Assembly: GCF_000938255.1 (NCBI RefSeq)
Contig: NZ_JYMR01000056.1
Coordinates: forward strand, 315,192-379,191
DNA: 64,000 bases
Reading direction: 5' to 3'
Source of the DNA: Bradyrhizobium sp. LTSP849
GTDB lineage: Bacteria > Pseudomonadota > Alphaproteobacteria > Rhizobiales > Xanthobacteraceae
Below, one piece after another: positions 42,370 to 51,564 of this stretch (within the stretch, counting starts at the first letter, position 1; the number at the start of each line of letters is the position of its first letter). The translations under genes were made by a program, and so were the position numbers. Under the pieces are notes generated by a model. The model made no database searches, was not told the DNA's origin, and worked only from the letters and a program-made list of their open reading frames with translations.

Positions 42370-43098
42370 GTGCCTCAGGACAAGACCGGCGACCCCCGAC
42401 AGCCGTCGGGCAATAAACTATCGGTCCTGCGCAAGCACCCGATCTTCGCAGATCTGGAACCTGACGCGCTCGATCAGCTCTGCCGCTACGCCAAGCACAC
42501 CACGGTCAAGCGTGGCGCGACGATCGCCGCCAAGGGCGATCCGGGCAACAATCTGTTCGCGGTGATCACGGGAACAGTGAAAATCTCCTCCTCGTCGCCA
42601 GATGGACGGAATGCCATTCTCAATCTGATCGGGCCCGGAGAGATTTTCGGCGAGATCGCGGTCCTCGATGGCGCACCGCGGTCGGCGGATGCGACCGCCA
42701 ACACCAATTGCGAGCTCTACATCATCGACCGCCGCGACTTCCTGCCTTTCGTGAAGAGCCAGCCTGCGCTGGCGATGAAATTCATCGAATTGCTCTGCGC
42801 GCGCCTGCGCTGGACCAGTCAACAGGTCGAGCAAGTGATTTTGCAGAATCTGCCGGGCCGGCTTGCAAGCGCTCTCCTTGGCCTGACCGAGGAGCGCAAG
42901 TTCGACTCCGGCAGCGGAACGCTCACCATCACGCAGCAGGAGATCAGCGAGATGGTGGGAATGACGCGCGAGAGCATCAACAAGCAATTGCGCGCCTGGT
43001 CCGGACGCAACTGGGTTCGTCTCGAGCATGGCGCCATCGTCGTGCTCGACACCGACGCATTGCGTGAACTGGTCGAAAGCGGCCTCGACGGCAGCTGA
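42370..43098 (+). CDS. Crp/Fnr family transcriptional regulator
   Basis: A GTG at 42370, seven bases after a perfect AGGAG, gives 242 residues. The effector domain is a cyclic-nucleotide fold (KGDPGNNLFAVITGTVKISS, GEIFGEIAVLDGAPRSADATA), with the Arg-Ser pair typical of cAMP binders. The HTH is ITQQEISEMVGMTRESINKQLRAWS. There are no N-terminal Cys residues, so it is not an oxygen-sensing Fnr. Its target sites may include TTGA-N6-TCAA boxes nearby, although FixK, encoded elsewhere, is the better candidate. Longer starts at 42310 and 42142 are rejected for lack of a binding site. Confidence 0.87.
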   Translation: MPQDKTGDPRQPSGNKLSVLRKHPIFADLEPDALDQLCRYAKHTTVKRGATIAAKGDPGNNLFAVITGTVKISSSSPDGRNAILNLIGPGEIFGEIAVLDGAPRSADATANTNCELYIIDRRDFLPFVKSQPALAMKFIELLCARLRWTSQQVEQVILQNLPGRLASALLGLTEERKFDSGSGTLTITQQEISEMVGMTRESINKQLRAWSGRNWVRLEHGAIVVLDTDALRELVESGLDGS

Positions 43099-43108
43099 CG
43101 GTGCGCAC

Positions 43109-43885
43109 CTAGCTGTCGATGATCGCGACCGCGCGGGTCCAGCCCGCGGATGCGCGCTCGATCTTGACCGGGAAGCACGAGACCGTGAAACCGGTCGAGG
43201 GCAGCTTGTCGAGATCATGCAGCTTCTCGAGGTGGCAATAGCCGATGTGCCGTCCCGCCTTATGCCCTTCCCAGATCAGGCCGGCATCTTTCGTTTCAGC
43301 ATATTTTCTGGCGGTGAAGACGAACGGCGCGTCCCAGCTCCAGCCGTCGGTTCCGGTCAACCGTACGCCGCGGTCGAGCAGGTACATGGTGGCTTCATAA
43401 CCCATGCCGCAGCCGGAGTTGACGTAGTCCGCCTGGCCGAACTTTGCGCCGGCGCTGGTGTTGACGACGACGATCTCCAGCGGTGAGAGCGTGTGGCCGA
43501 TGCGTTTGAGTTCCTTTTCGACGTCGTCGGCGGTGGCGACGTAACCATCCGGCAGATGCCGGAAGTCGAGCTTCACGCCGGGCTGAAAGCACCATTCCAG
43601 CGGCACCTCGTCGATGGTCCACGATCGCTTGCCGCGATTCATGGTCGGATGAAAGTGCCAGGGGGCGTCGAGATGCGTGCCGTTATGCGTCGACAACGAA
43701 ACCTGCTCGACGGCCCAGCCCTGGCCATCCGGCAGATCCTCCGCCTTGAGACCATCGAAGAATTGCAGCATGCGCGGCAATCCCTGCTGGTGGTCGATAT
43801 ACTGGATCGTCGGGTGGTTGCCCGGCGGGTCGGCCGGCACGTCGTTCTGCAACGGCACGGAGATGTCGATCAGCTTCCGCGGCAT
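43109..43885 (-). CDS. Cyclase family protein (kynurenine formamidase-like hydrolase)
   Basis: The 258-residue protein has the metal site THNGTHLDAPWHF (HxGTHxDxPxHF), the signature of KynB-type formamidases and polyketide-cyclase-like hydrolases. Further segments are LIDISVPLQNDVPADPPGNHP and GHKAGRHIGYCHLEKL. Members hydrolyse N-formylkynurenine or cyclic amides and esters. It lies 10 bp after the TRAP large permease gene on the same strand. It probably acts on the imported substrate. Confidence 0.85.
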   Translation of the reverse strand: MPRKLIDISVPLQNDVPADPPGNHPTIQYIDHQQGLPRMLQFFDGLKAEDLPDGQGWAVEQVSLSTHNGTHLDAPWHFHPTMNRGKRSWTIDEVPLEWCFQPGVKLDFRHLPDGYVATADDVEKELKRIGHTLSPLEIVVVNTSAGAKFGQADYVNSGCGMGYEATMYLLDRGVRLTGTDGWSWDAPFVFTARKYAETKDAGLIWEGHKAGRHIGYCHLEKLHDLDKLPSTGFTVSCFPVKIERASAGWTRAVAIIDS

Positions 43886-43895
43886 CGGCGTTTCC

Positions 43896-45185
43896 TCACC
43901 GTAAAATGTGACGTGGCAGCCAGAGCGAGATCTCCGGCAGGTAGGTGACGAGCATCAGCACGAACAGCATGACGCCGTAGAACGGCCAGATCTTGCGCAT
44001 GACCTCCTCGAGCGAGACCTTGCCCACGGCGCAGCCGACGAACAGGATCGCGCCGACCGGCGGATGGCACAGGCCGATGCCGAGATTGAGCAGCATGATC
44101 ATGCCGAAGTGCACGGGATCGACGCCGAAATTCTGCATCACCGGCAGCAGGATCGGCGTCGCGATCAGGATCGACGGCGCCATGTCGAGCAGGGTGCCGA
44201 GCAGCAGCAGCAAGACATTGAGCAGGAGCAGGATGACGTATTTGTTGCTGGAGATCGACAGGAAGAACGCCGTCATCTTTGCCGGCATCTGGGTCAGCGC
44301 CATGATGTAGCCGACAGCGGACGCGCAGGCGATCAGCGTCATCACCATCGCGACGGTGCGCAAGGTCCGGTGCAGCAGCACTGGCAGGTCGCGCCATTTG
44401 TAATCGCGGTAGACGAACATGGTGACGAAGAATGCCCAGATGCAGGCGACAGCGCCGGCTTCGATCGCGGTGAAGATGCCGCCCAAAATGCCGCCGAGGA
44501 TGATGACGAGCGTGATCAGGCCCCAGGCCGCGTCGATCGTGATCTTGATCGCGTCCTTGGCCGGAACAGTGCGCCCCTGCGGGTGACCTTCGCGATAGGC
44601 GATCGCGACACACAGTACGATCAGCGAGAAGCCGAGCAGCAGGCCCGGAAAGACGCCCGCCATGAACAGCGCGCTGATCGAGATGGTGCCGCCGGTCGCG
44701 AGCGAATACAGCACCGCGTTGTGGCTCGGCGGTACCAAGAGCGCCTGCACCGAGGACGAGATTGTGAGGTTGGTCGCGAACACGCGCGGATAGCCGTTCT
44801 TCTCCATCTGCGGGATCATCACCGAGCCGATCGCTGAGGTGTCGGCGACCGCAGAACCGGAGATGCCGCTGAGGAACGTCGTCGCCAGCACGTTGACGAT
44901 GGAGAGACCGCCGCGCAGCCGGGTCAAGCCGACCAGCACGTCGGCGAAGGCGACGAGGCGCCGCGCCATGCCGCCTTCCGCCATGATGGCGCCAGCGAGC
45001 ACGAAGAACGGGATCGTCAGCATCGCAACCTTGCTGACGCCGTCCGAGATCTTCAGCATCAGCGCTTCGAGGGGAATGCCGACCGACAGTGCGCCCGCGA
45101 TCGCCGCCATCGCCAGCGAATAGGCGATCGGCATGCCGATCAGGAAGCAGACGATCATCGTGCCGAGCAGGATAAAGATGTCCAT
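43896..45185 (-). CDS. TRAP transporter large permease (DctM-like)
   Basis: The 429-residue protein has about a dozen hydrophobic segments. Family segments are LLGTMIVCFLIGMPIAYSLA, MLTIPFFVLAGAIMAEGGMARRL, GSAVADTSAIGSVMIPQM and DPVHFGMIMLLNLGIGLCHPPVG. It is the sodium-coupled transport subunit. AGGAG precedes the ATG. It is part of a run dctP-dctQ-dctM-cyclase on the minus strand. Confidence 0.92.
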   Translation of the reverse strand: MDIFILLGTMIVCFLIGMPIAYSLAMAAIAGALSVGIPLEALMLKISDGVSKVAMLTIPFFVLAGAIMAEGGMARRLVAFADVLVGLTRLRGGLSIVNVLATTFLSGISGSAVADTSAIGSVMIPQMEKNGYPRVFATNLTISSSVQALLVPPSHNAVLYSLATGGTISISALFMAGVFPGLLLGFSLIVLCVAIAYREGHPQGRTVPAKDAIKITIDAAWGLITLVIILGGILGGIFTAIEAGAVACIWAFFVTMFVYRDYKWRDLPVLLHRTLRTVAMVMTLIACASAVGYIMALTQMPAKMTAFFLSISSNKYVILLLLNVLLLLLGTLLDMAPSILIATPILLPVMQNFGVDPVHFGMIMLLNLGIGLCHPPVGAILFVGCAVGKVSLEEVMRKIWPFYGVMLFVLMLVTYLPEISLWLPRHILR

Positions 45186-45201
45186 TATGATAGCTCCTGG
45201 C

Positions 45202-45717
45202 TCACTCGAAGGCCGCAGGCTCGGAATGCTTGCCGATTGGGTCGGGCGGCGCGCCGAGGAAGATCCGCTCGATCACGAACAGGAGCAGACAGACGCCGCC
45301 GATCGGAATCGGCAAATAGGTGACGCCGACCGACAGCGATGGGAAGTCGGCGATGCTGTTGTGCCAAGTGATCTCGACCAGGCTCTCGCCCCAGATGACC
45401 ATGAACAACGCGATCATCGCCATGAGCAACTGAACGAAGATGTCGAGCGCCCGTTGCAGGGGCAGGGGAAGCTTTTTGGCGAAATAGGCGACGTTCATGT
45501 GCAGGTTGAGCCGGTAGCCGGCGGCGGCACCGATGAAGGTCAGCACGATCGTCAGCAGTACCGCCATCGGCTCCGGCCAGGAGGCCGCACTGTTGAGCAC
45601 ATAGCGCGTGAACACCGCCCACGGGATCACCGCGGAGATCGCGACCAGCGCGGTGCAGCCGACGATCACGCATAACAGATAGAGAAAGTCCATCGCTCGG
45701 CGAAACAATGCGGCCAT
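45202..45717 (-). CDS. TRAP transporter small permease (DctQ-like)
   Basis: From the ATG at 45717 (CAGGAA before it) the protein has 171 residues with four hydrophobic helices and the family segment FTRYVLNSAASWPEPMAVLLTIVLTFIGAAAGYR. A GTG at 45738 is less likely. It pairs with the DctM subunit, 16 bp downstream. A hairpin separates it from the binding-protein gene upstream. Confidence 0.9.
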   Translation of the reverse strand: MAALFRRAMDFLYLLCVIVGCTALVAISAVIPWAVFTRYVLNSAASWPEPMAVLLTIVLTFIGAAAGYRLNLHMNVAYFAKKLPLPLQRALDIFVQLLMAMIALFMVIWGESLVEITWHNSIADFPSLSVGVTYLPIPIGGVCLLLFVIERIFLGAPPDPIGKHSEPAAFE

Positions 45718-45756
45718 CCGCGTTTCCTGCTCTGTCACTGGTTCAAATTGTCGAGG

Positions 45757-45788
45757 CCAAAGCGCGATGAATGATCGTCGCGCTTTGG
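45757..45788 (-). promoter_or_regulatory. Perfect 11-bp hairpin between dctP and dctQ-like genes
   Basis: CCAAAGCGCGA (45757-45767) pairs exactly with TCGCGCTTTGG (45778-45788). In the minus direction of transcription no T run follows, so some read-through to the permease genes is likely. This is the usual way to make the binding protein in excess. Confidence 0.6.
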
Positions 45789-45805
45789 CTTTTGTTTGAG
45801 AAGAC

Positions 45806-46798
45806 TCAGAGCGCCTGGATACGCTGGATCATGGCCTGGTACTTCGGGCCGTACTTGTCCCAGACCGGCTTGACCGCATCCTGGAATGGCTTCTTGTCGG
45901 CGATCTCCACGATCTCGCAGCCGGCGGCCTTGGCCTTCTCCATCGCGGTCGTTTCGTACTTCTTCCAGAGCTCACGCTCCTCGAGCTGGGCTTCGCGTGC
46001 GAACTTCTTGACCAGCGCCTGGTCGTCGGCGGACAGCGCCGTCCAGGACCGCTTGGAGAAGCAGAGGATTTCAGGAATGATCAGGTGCTCGGTCAGCGAG
46101 TAGTATTTCGCCGCAGTGTAGTGGTTGCTGAACACGTAGCTCGGCGGGTTGTTCTCCGCGCCGTCGATCACGCCGGTCTGAAGCGAAGAAAACACCTGAT
46201 CATAGCCCATGGCGATGCCGTTGCCGCCGAGCGAATTGACCATGTCGATGAAGATCGGGTTGCCGATGACGCGAAGCTTCAGGCCCTTGACGTCGGCGAT
46301 CGACTTGATCGGATGCTTGGTGTTGTAGAAGCTGCGCGCGCCTGAATCCATCCAGCACAGTCCGACCAGATTCGCGTTCGGGCTCGCGGTGATCTTGTCG
46401 AGCAGCTCCTGGCCGATGTCGCCGTCCATCATCTTCCAGGATTGCGCCACGTTCTTGAACAGGAACGGCATGTTGACGACGTTGATGTCGTCGACGATCG
46501 GGCCGACCGCGCCGGCACTGACGCGCAGCATCTGGATCGCGCCGATCTGGGTCTGCTCGATCGTCTCCTTCTCGGCGCCAAGCTGCGCGGAGGGATAGGT
46601 CTGGATCGAGAGGCGGCCTTGCGTTGCGTCGGCCAGCTTTTTGCCCATGCTCTCGACGGCAGCGACCGTCGGATAGCCGACCGGCTGCACGTCGGCGGCT
46701 TTGAACACGGCCTTGGTTTGGGCACGGCCGGACGAAATCGGAGCCAGCGTGGCAGCTCCAAATCCGGCGCTCAATTTGATGAAATCACGGCGTCTCAT
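45806..46798 (-). CDS. TRAP transporter substrate-binding protein (DctP-like)
   Basis: The 330-residue periplasmic protein begins MRRRDFIKLSAGFGAATLAP, a Tat-type twin-Arg signal. Family segments are ADATQGRLSIQTYPSAQLG, MLRVSAGAVGPIVDDINVVNMPFLFKN, and KGLKLRVIGNPIFIDMVNSLGG with the conserved Arg that holds a carboxylate. TRAP systems import organic acids such as C4-dicarboxylates, sialic acid or keto acids; a carboxylic acid is expected here. Confidence 0.9.
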   Translation of the reverse strand: MRRRDFIKLSAGFGAATLAPISSGRAQTKAVFKAADVQPVGYPTVAAVESMGKKLADATQGRLSIQTYPSAQLGAEKETIEQTQIGAIQMLRVSAGAVGPIVDDINVVNMPFLFKNVAQSWKMMDGDIGQELLDKITASPNANLVGLCWMDSGARSFYNTKHPIKSIADVKGLKLRVIGNPIFIDMVNSLGGNGIAMGYDQVFSSLQTGVIDGAENNPPSYVFSNHYTAAKYYSLTEHLIIPEILCFSKRSWTALSADDQALVKKFAREAQLEERELWKKYETTAMEKAKAAGCEIVEIADKKPFQDAVKPVWDKYGPKYQAMIQRIQAL

Positions 46799-46852
46799 TG
46801 TAGTCCTCCCTCAGTTCTTGTTTGGTGTGTGTCGTTGATGACCGTGGTCCGG

Positions 46853-47596
46853 TCATTCCGTGTTGGCGAAAAACTCCGGATTGGTGTGTTGGGTCTCCGA
46901 GATGTCGCGGAGTAGCCGGTCGAGGTGCCGCTCCATCGCAATCCCAGCTCGTTGTGGATCGTGCGCCTCGATCGCCGCGAGGATCGGCTCGTGCTCGGCG
47001 ATCACCTGCGTCATGCGCCCGGCCACCGGCAGGGTCAGCTGGCGATAGCGGTCGACATGTACCTTCACATGCTGGATGAGCGTCCAGATTCCAGGATGCC
47101 TGGCGACATCGGCGACGGTGGCGTGAAACAGCTCGTCAGCCTGGTGAAACGCAACACGGTCGCCGGCCTCATCGGCCTCGCGCTGACGCTCCACGATCGA
47201 CCGCAATTGCAGGATCTGGCTTGTGGTCGCGCGTTCGGCCGCGAGCCGCGCGGTGGTCTCCTCTAGCGCCTTGCGGATGATGATGGCTTCGGGCAGCGCG
47301 GCGAGCGGGATGCGGGAGACGAAGATGCCGGATTGCGGGAATACGTCCAGCAGCCCCTCGTCGGAGAGCTTGAGGATCGCCTCGCGCACCGGCGTGCGGC
47401 TGACGCCGTAGGTGAGGGCGATGTCGGCCTCCGAGATGACGTCGCCTGGCCGGCGCCGCATCGACACCAGCTCGCCGCGCAGCTCGGTATAGATGCGCGA
47501 CGACGCCGTCGCCCGCTGCGGTGGCTTGCCGCGGCGTGGGCTGATGGCGGCCGGCGTGGGCGCGGCCTGGGCTTTCCTCGTTGTGCGCGCGGGCAT
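46853..47596 (-). CDS. GntR family regulator (FadR/FCD subfamily)
   Basis: Started at the ATG at 47596 the protein has 247 residues. The HTH is IYTELRGELVSMRRRPGDVISEADIALTYGVSRTPVREAILKL. The all-helical FCD effector domain contains EETTARLAAERATTSQ and metal-type His residues (HQADELFHATVADV, EHEPILAAIEAHD). It is divergent to the SDR gene and next to the TRAP genes, and most likely represses both. A hexanucleotide tandem repeat lies directly before the start, and no ribosome binding site is seen. A TTG at 47662 would translate the repeat as Thr-Ile. Confidence 0.85.
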   Translation of the reverse strand: MPARTTRKAQAAPTPAAISPRRGKPPQRATASSRIYTELRGELVSMRRRPGDVISEADIALTYGVSRTPVREAILKLSDEGLLDVFPQSGIFVSRIPLAALPEAIIIRKALEETTARLAAERATTSQILQLRSIVERQREADEAGDRVAFHQADELFHATVADVARHPGIWTLIQHVKVHVDRYRQLTLPVAGRMTQVIAEHEPILAAIEAHDPQRAGIAMERHLDRLLRDISETQHTNPEFFANTE

Positions 47597-47598
47597 GC

Positions 47599-47622
47599 TT
47601 ATGGTTATGGTTATGGTTATGG
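47599..47622 (+). repeat. (TTATGG)4 hexanucleotide tandem repeat
   Basis: Four exact copies of TTATGG lie immediately upstream of the GntR start (read CCATAA on the coding strand). Simple tandem repeats of this kind can change copy number by replication slippage. Six-base units keep frame, so an effect would be on spacing or on a Thr-Ile run if translation starts upstream. Confidence 0.85.
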
Positions 47623-47623
47623 T

Positions 47624-47650
47624 TGAAATTGATATATTAGTATACGAGGC
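47624..47650. promoter_or_regulatory. Candidate GntR operator/promoter region
   Basis: The AT-rich segment TTGAAATTGATATATTAG is followed by TATACGAGGC and contains GTATAC (47640-47645), a palindrome typical of FCD-type operators. It lies between the divergent gntR and SDR genes. The assignment is from position and base composition only. Confidence 0.35.
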
Positions 47651-47716
47651 AATCTGCAGCAAAAGTCAACTGAGCAAGTAGGCTACTGTGCGCTGCAACA
47701 TAAGGAGGACGCGTCC

Positions 47717-48523
47717 GTGACCGACTATCGCAAGCTCTTCGATCTCACCGGCAAGACTGCGGTCGTGCTCGGTGCCGCATCGGGTATCGGCAAATCGTCG
47801 GCGGAGGCGCTGGCCGGGCTCGGTGCTCGCGTGGTCTGCGCCGATCGTGCGCTCGACGCGGCCGAGGCGACCGCTGCCGGCATTCGCGAGAAGGGGGGCT
47901 GGGCCGAAGCCGCTGCGTGCGACGCCGCGAGTGCCGCCGACGTCAATGCGCTGGCGAAAATCGTGATGCAGAAATTTTCGCGGCTCGACATCGCCGTGAC
48001 AACGCCCGGGCTCAACATCCGCAAGACCATCCTGGATTACACCGATGAGGATCTCGATCGCGTCATCACGCTCAACGTCAAGGGCACCGTGTGGTTCTTC
48101 CAGGCGTTCGGCCGCATCATGATCGAGCAGAAGGTTGGCAGCATCATTGCCTGCTCCTCGGTGCGCGCCGTCACTATTGAACCCGGCCTTGCCGTGTATG
48201 GCTCGACCAAGGCCGCGATCGGCCTTTTGGTAAAGGGTTTTGCCTCCGAGGTTGGTCGCTCCGGCGTTCGCGTCAACGCGATCGCGCCGAGCATCGCCGA
48301 GACCGCGCTGACCGGTCCGTTCAAGCAGCGCCCCGACATCTACAATCTCTACGCCGGCCACACCGTGTTCAACCGCTGGAGCAGCGCCGATGAGGTCGCG
48401 ACCGCCGTCGCCTATCTCGCCTCGGATGCCGCGAGCTATGTCAGCGGAAGCACGCTGTTCGTCGACGGTGGCTGGACCGCCGTCGATGGTCCGCCGACCG
48501 GTCTCACGCAGTTGAACAAGTAG
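47717..48523 (+). CDS. Short-chain dehydrogenase/reductase
   Basis: A GTG start eight bases after AAGGAGG gives 268 residues. NAD(P) binding is TAVVLGAASGIGKSSAEALAG; catalytic residues are in CSSVRAVTIEPGLAVYGSTKAAIGL (Ser, YxxxK); the C-terminus ends SGSTLFVDGGWTAVDGPP. It is divergent from the GntR regulator and probably belongs to the same regulon as the TRAP importer. A sugar- or hydroxy-acid substrate is likely but not readable. Confidence 0.88.
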   Translation: MTDYRKLFDLTGKTAVVLGAASGIGKSSAEALAGLGARVVCADRALDAAEATAAGIREKGGWAEAAACDAASAADVNALAKIVMQKFSRLDIAVTTPGLNIRKTILDYTDEDLDRVITLNVKGTVWFFQAFGRIMIEQKVGSIIACSSVRAVTIEPGLAVYGSTKAAIGLLVKGFASEVGRSGVRVNAIAPSIAETALTGPFKQRPDIYNLYAGHTVFNRWSSADEVATAVAYLASDAASYVSGSTLFVDGGWTAVDGPPTGLTQLNK

Positions 48524-48535
48524 AGCCAGCCGCAT

Positions 48536-49234
48536 CTAGCTGGCGAAGCCCACGCGCCGGCGTAGCTCCCTCTGATCCGCGCCGGCCAGCAATGTGACCA
48601 ATGCGGCAGCCTCTTTCGGATGTGCAGCCCGCATGGTGACGCCGGTTGTGTACATGGTCACGAGCTCGCATCCCGGCGGCAGCGATCCCGACAGGGCGAT
48701 GCCGTCGGTTGCGATGATCTCGGTTGCTTGCGTGCACCCGATCGGCCTTTGCGCGGGAGACGCCGCGAGATCCCGCATCGCGGTCGCGCCGTCCGGAAAG
48801 ATCTTGAGACGCGAAGTCACTTCATAGGCAATGCCGAGCTGATCCAGGACTTTTGCAACGTGCCTGCCGGCCGTCGAGGCCGTGATGTCGGGAACGAAGA
48901 TCGCATCTGCGGCTCGCAGCACTTCGCGCAGATCGGCCTCGGTTTTGACCGTCACCCTCGGGTCGCGACTGCGAACCGCCAGCGCGGTTTCGACCCGGCC
49001 GACATCGGCGATCGAGGGGAGGATGACGAGCTTCTCCTCGGCGAGCTTTGCGACCAGCGCCTGCGTCAGGATCACGAGATCGGCCGGCGCCCCCGCGCGC
49101 AACTTGTCCGCCATTGCGCCGACCGCGCTGAACTCGCCATCGATCGCAAACCCGGTCTGGGCCCGAAAGGCCTCGGCGAGACCGCGAACGAGGCCTTGGG
49201 CCGCGCCTCCGCTGAGGATGTTCATCGTGTCCAC
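48536..49234 (-). CDS. ModA-like substrate-binding domain protein without signal peptide
   Basis: A GTG at 49234 (GGGAGA nine bases before) gives 232 residues beginning MDTMNILSGGAAQGLVRGLA, already the first strand of a periplasmic binding fold. Further segments are FRAQTGFAIDGEFSAVGAMADKL, PADLVILTQALVAKLAEE and IGCTQATEII. The plan is that of ModA, the molybdate-binding protein, but no signal peptide precedes it, so a cytosolic protein is predicted. It lies divergent to a molybdopterin enzyme gene and may sense or store an oxyanion for it. Confidence 0.75.
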   Translation of the reverse strand: MDTMNILSGGAAQGLVRGLAEAFRAQTGFAIDGEFSAVGAMADKLRAGAPADLVILTQALVAKLAEEKLVILPSIADVGRVETALAVRSRDPRVTVKTEADLREVLRAADAIFVPDITASTAGRHVAKVLDQLGIAYEVTSRLKIFPDGATAMRDLAASPAQRPIGCTQATEIIATDGIALSGSLPPGCELVTMYTTGVTMRAAHPKEAAALVTLLAGADQRELRRRVGFAS

Positions 49235-49470
49235 GATGCGGTCTCCCTGATGTCGTTCTTGTTGGCCGGCACTGTAGCGGCAGGACGCGCGGGCTGTCGA
49301 CGCCTCACATCGTCGATCCGGGCGGGAACATCGGGCCGCTTTCGGTACGGTTGCGCGGCTTTTCGCGGCCGCGGCAGGAGCCGGCGGCGCGCGCGGCCTG
49401 AGCAAATCGCATGGGTATTGCCGGATAAATGCGCTCGGCTGGCCGGTACTTTGGTGTTACGAATTTGGCC

Positions 49471-51564
49471 ATGAACCAGCACGCCAAGATCGAGATCCGC
49501 CACTCCACCTGTCCGCATGATTGCCCCTCGGCCTGCGCCCTCGATATCGAGGTGCTCGAAGGCCGCAGCATCAGCCGCGTCCGAGGTTCGAAAAAGCAGA
49601 CCTATACGGCCGGCGTGGTCTGCGCCAAGGTCGCCCGTTATGCCGAGCGCATCCATCACCCGGAGCGGCTGATGTATCCGATGCGCCGCACCGGGCCGAA
49701 GGGCTCCGGCCAGTTCGCGCGCATCTCGTGGGACGAGGCGCTGGACGAGATCGGGCATCGCTTCAACCAGGCCGAGCGTGAGTTCGGCGCGGAATCGATC
49801 TGGCCCTATTACTACGCCGGCACGATGGGGCTGGTGATGCGTGATGGCCTCAACCGTCTCACGCATGTGAAGAAATATTCGCGCTTCTATTCGACGATCT
49901 GCGCCAACATCGCGCGCGTCGGTTATGCCATCGGCACCGGCAAGATCGCTGGCGTCGATCCACGCGAGATGGCGCTCTCCGACCTGGTCGTGATCTGGGG
50001 CACCAACCCCGTCAACACCCAAGTCAACGTGATGACGCACGCCGCCCGTGCCCGCAAGGAGCGCGGCGCCAAGATCGCGGCGGTCGACGTCTACGACAAC
50101 GAGACCATGAAGCAGGCTGACATCAAGATTCTCCTGCGGCCCGGCACTGACGGCGCGTTCGCCTGCGGCGTCATGCATGTGCTGTTTCGCGACGGCTATG
50201 CCGACCGCGCCTATATGGACAAATACACGGACTGCCCGGCCGAGCTCGAGGCGCATCTGAAGACGCGCACGCCGGAATGGGCGTCTGCGATCTGTGGCGT
50301 GCCGGTGTCCGAGATCGAGGCCTTTGCCAAGGTCGTCGGTGAAACCAAGCGGACCTTCTTCCGCCTCGGCTACGGCTTCACCCGCTCCCGCAACGGTGCG
50401 ACGCAGATGCATGCGGCGCTGTGCATTCCCGCCGTGACCGGTGCCTGGCAGTATGAAGGTGGCGGCGCCTTCTTCAACAATTACGCGCTGTGGCACTTCA
50501 ACGAATCCATCATCGAAGGCCACGACGCGATCGACAAGACCACCCGCGCGCTCGACCAGTCGCAGATCGGTCGCATCCTCACCGGCGATGCGGAAGCGTT
50601 GCACGGCAAGGGGCCGATCAAGGCGATGCTGATTCAGAACACCAACCCGATGACGGTGGCGCCGGAGCAGGCGCTGGTGCGCGAGGGTTTTGCGCGCGAG
50701 GATCTGTTCGTGGCGGTGCACGAGCAGTTCATGACTGAGACGGCGCAGATGGCCGACATCGTGCTGCCTGCGACGATGTTCATGGAGCACGACGATCTCT
50801 ATTACGGCGGCGGCCACCAGCACATCTCGGTCGGCCCCAAGCTGATCGACCCGCCCGGTGAATGCCGCTCCAATCATCAGGTCTTGCAGGCGCTGGCGCC
50901 GCGCCTTGGCGCCAAGCATCCGGGCTTCGAGATGACGCCGCGCGAATTGGTCGACGCGACGCTGAAGCTGAGCGGCCACGGCGACATCGCTGGCCTCGAG
51001 GCCGATCTTTGGCGTGACCTGCAACCGGATTTTCGCACGGCGCATTATCTCGACGGCTTTGCCCACGCCGACAAGAAATTCCATTTCAAGGCCGATTGGG
51101 CGAATCCGCCGTTCGGCTTGATGATGGGCGAGTTCGACAAGATGCCGTCGCTGCCGGACCATTGGGCCGTGATCGAGCACGCCGACCAGGCCCATCCGTT
51201 CCGGCTTGCCACCAGCCCCTCGCGCAGCTTCCTCAATACCTCGTTCAACGAGACGCCGTCCTCGCAAGCGCGCGAAGGCAAAGCGAGTGTGATGATTCAT
51301 CCGATGGACGCGGCTGCGCTCGACATCGCCGACGGTGACGCCGTGACGCTTGGCAATACGCGCGGCGAGACCACGCTGATCGCGGTATTCTTCGAGGGCG
51401 TGCGGCGCGGGGTGCTGATCGCGGAGTCCGTTCATCCGAACAAGAATCATATCGGTGGCCGCGGCATCAATATGCTGACCGGAGGCGAAGCCGTCGCGCC
51501 GATCGGCGGGGCCGCGTTCCACGACAACAAGGTCTGGATCAGGAAAGCCGCCGCTGCGGCTTAA
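49471..51564 (+). CDS. Molybdopterin oxidoreductase (formate dehydrogenase/BisC-like)
   Basis: The ATG at 49471 gives 697 residues. The N-terminal [4Fe-4S] site is CPHDCPSAC with a fourth Cys in GVVCAKV. Molybdopterin segments are ISWDEALDEIGHRF, DLVVIWGTNPVNTQ, and GWRHISVGPK-like GGHQHISVGPKLIDPPG; the C-terminal dinucleotide domain includes NHIGGRGINMLTGG. It has no Tat signal, so it works in the cytosol. Family members reduce biotin sulfoxide or oxidise formate and related substrates. Confidence 0.87.
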   Translation: MNQHAKIEIRHSTCPHDCPSACALDIEVLEGRSISRVRGSKKQTYTAGVVCAKVARYAERIHHPERLMYPMRRTGPKGSGQFARISWDEALDEIGHRFNQAEREFGAESIWPYYYAGTMGLVMRDGLNRLTHVKKYSRFYSTICANIARVGYAIGTGKIAGVDPREMALSDLVVIWGTNPVNTQVNVMTHAARARKERGAKIAAVDVYDNETMKQADIKILLRPGTDGAFACGVMHVLFRDGYADRAYMDKYTDCPAELEAHLKTRTPEWASAICGVPVSEIEAFAKVVGETKRTFFRLGYGFTRSRNGATQMHAALCIPAVTGAWQYEGGGAFFNNYALWHFNESIIEGHDAIDKTTRALDQSQIGRILTGDAEALHGKGPIKAMLIQNTNPMTVAPEQALVREGFAREDLFVAVHEQFMTETAQMADIVLPATMFMEHDDLYYGGGHQHISVGPKLIDPPGECRSNHQVLQALAPRLGAKHPGFEMTPRELVDATLKLSGHGDIAGLEADLWRDLQPDFRTAHYLDGFAHADKKFHFKADWANPPFGLMMGEFDKMPSLPDHWAVIEHADQAHPFRLATSPSRSFLNTSFNETPSSQAREGKASVMIHPMDAAALDIADGDAVTLGNTRGETTLIAVFFEGVRRGVLIAESVHPNKNHIGGRGINMLTGGEAVAPIGGAAFHDNKVWIRKAAAAA

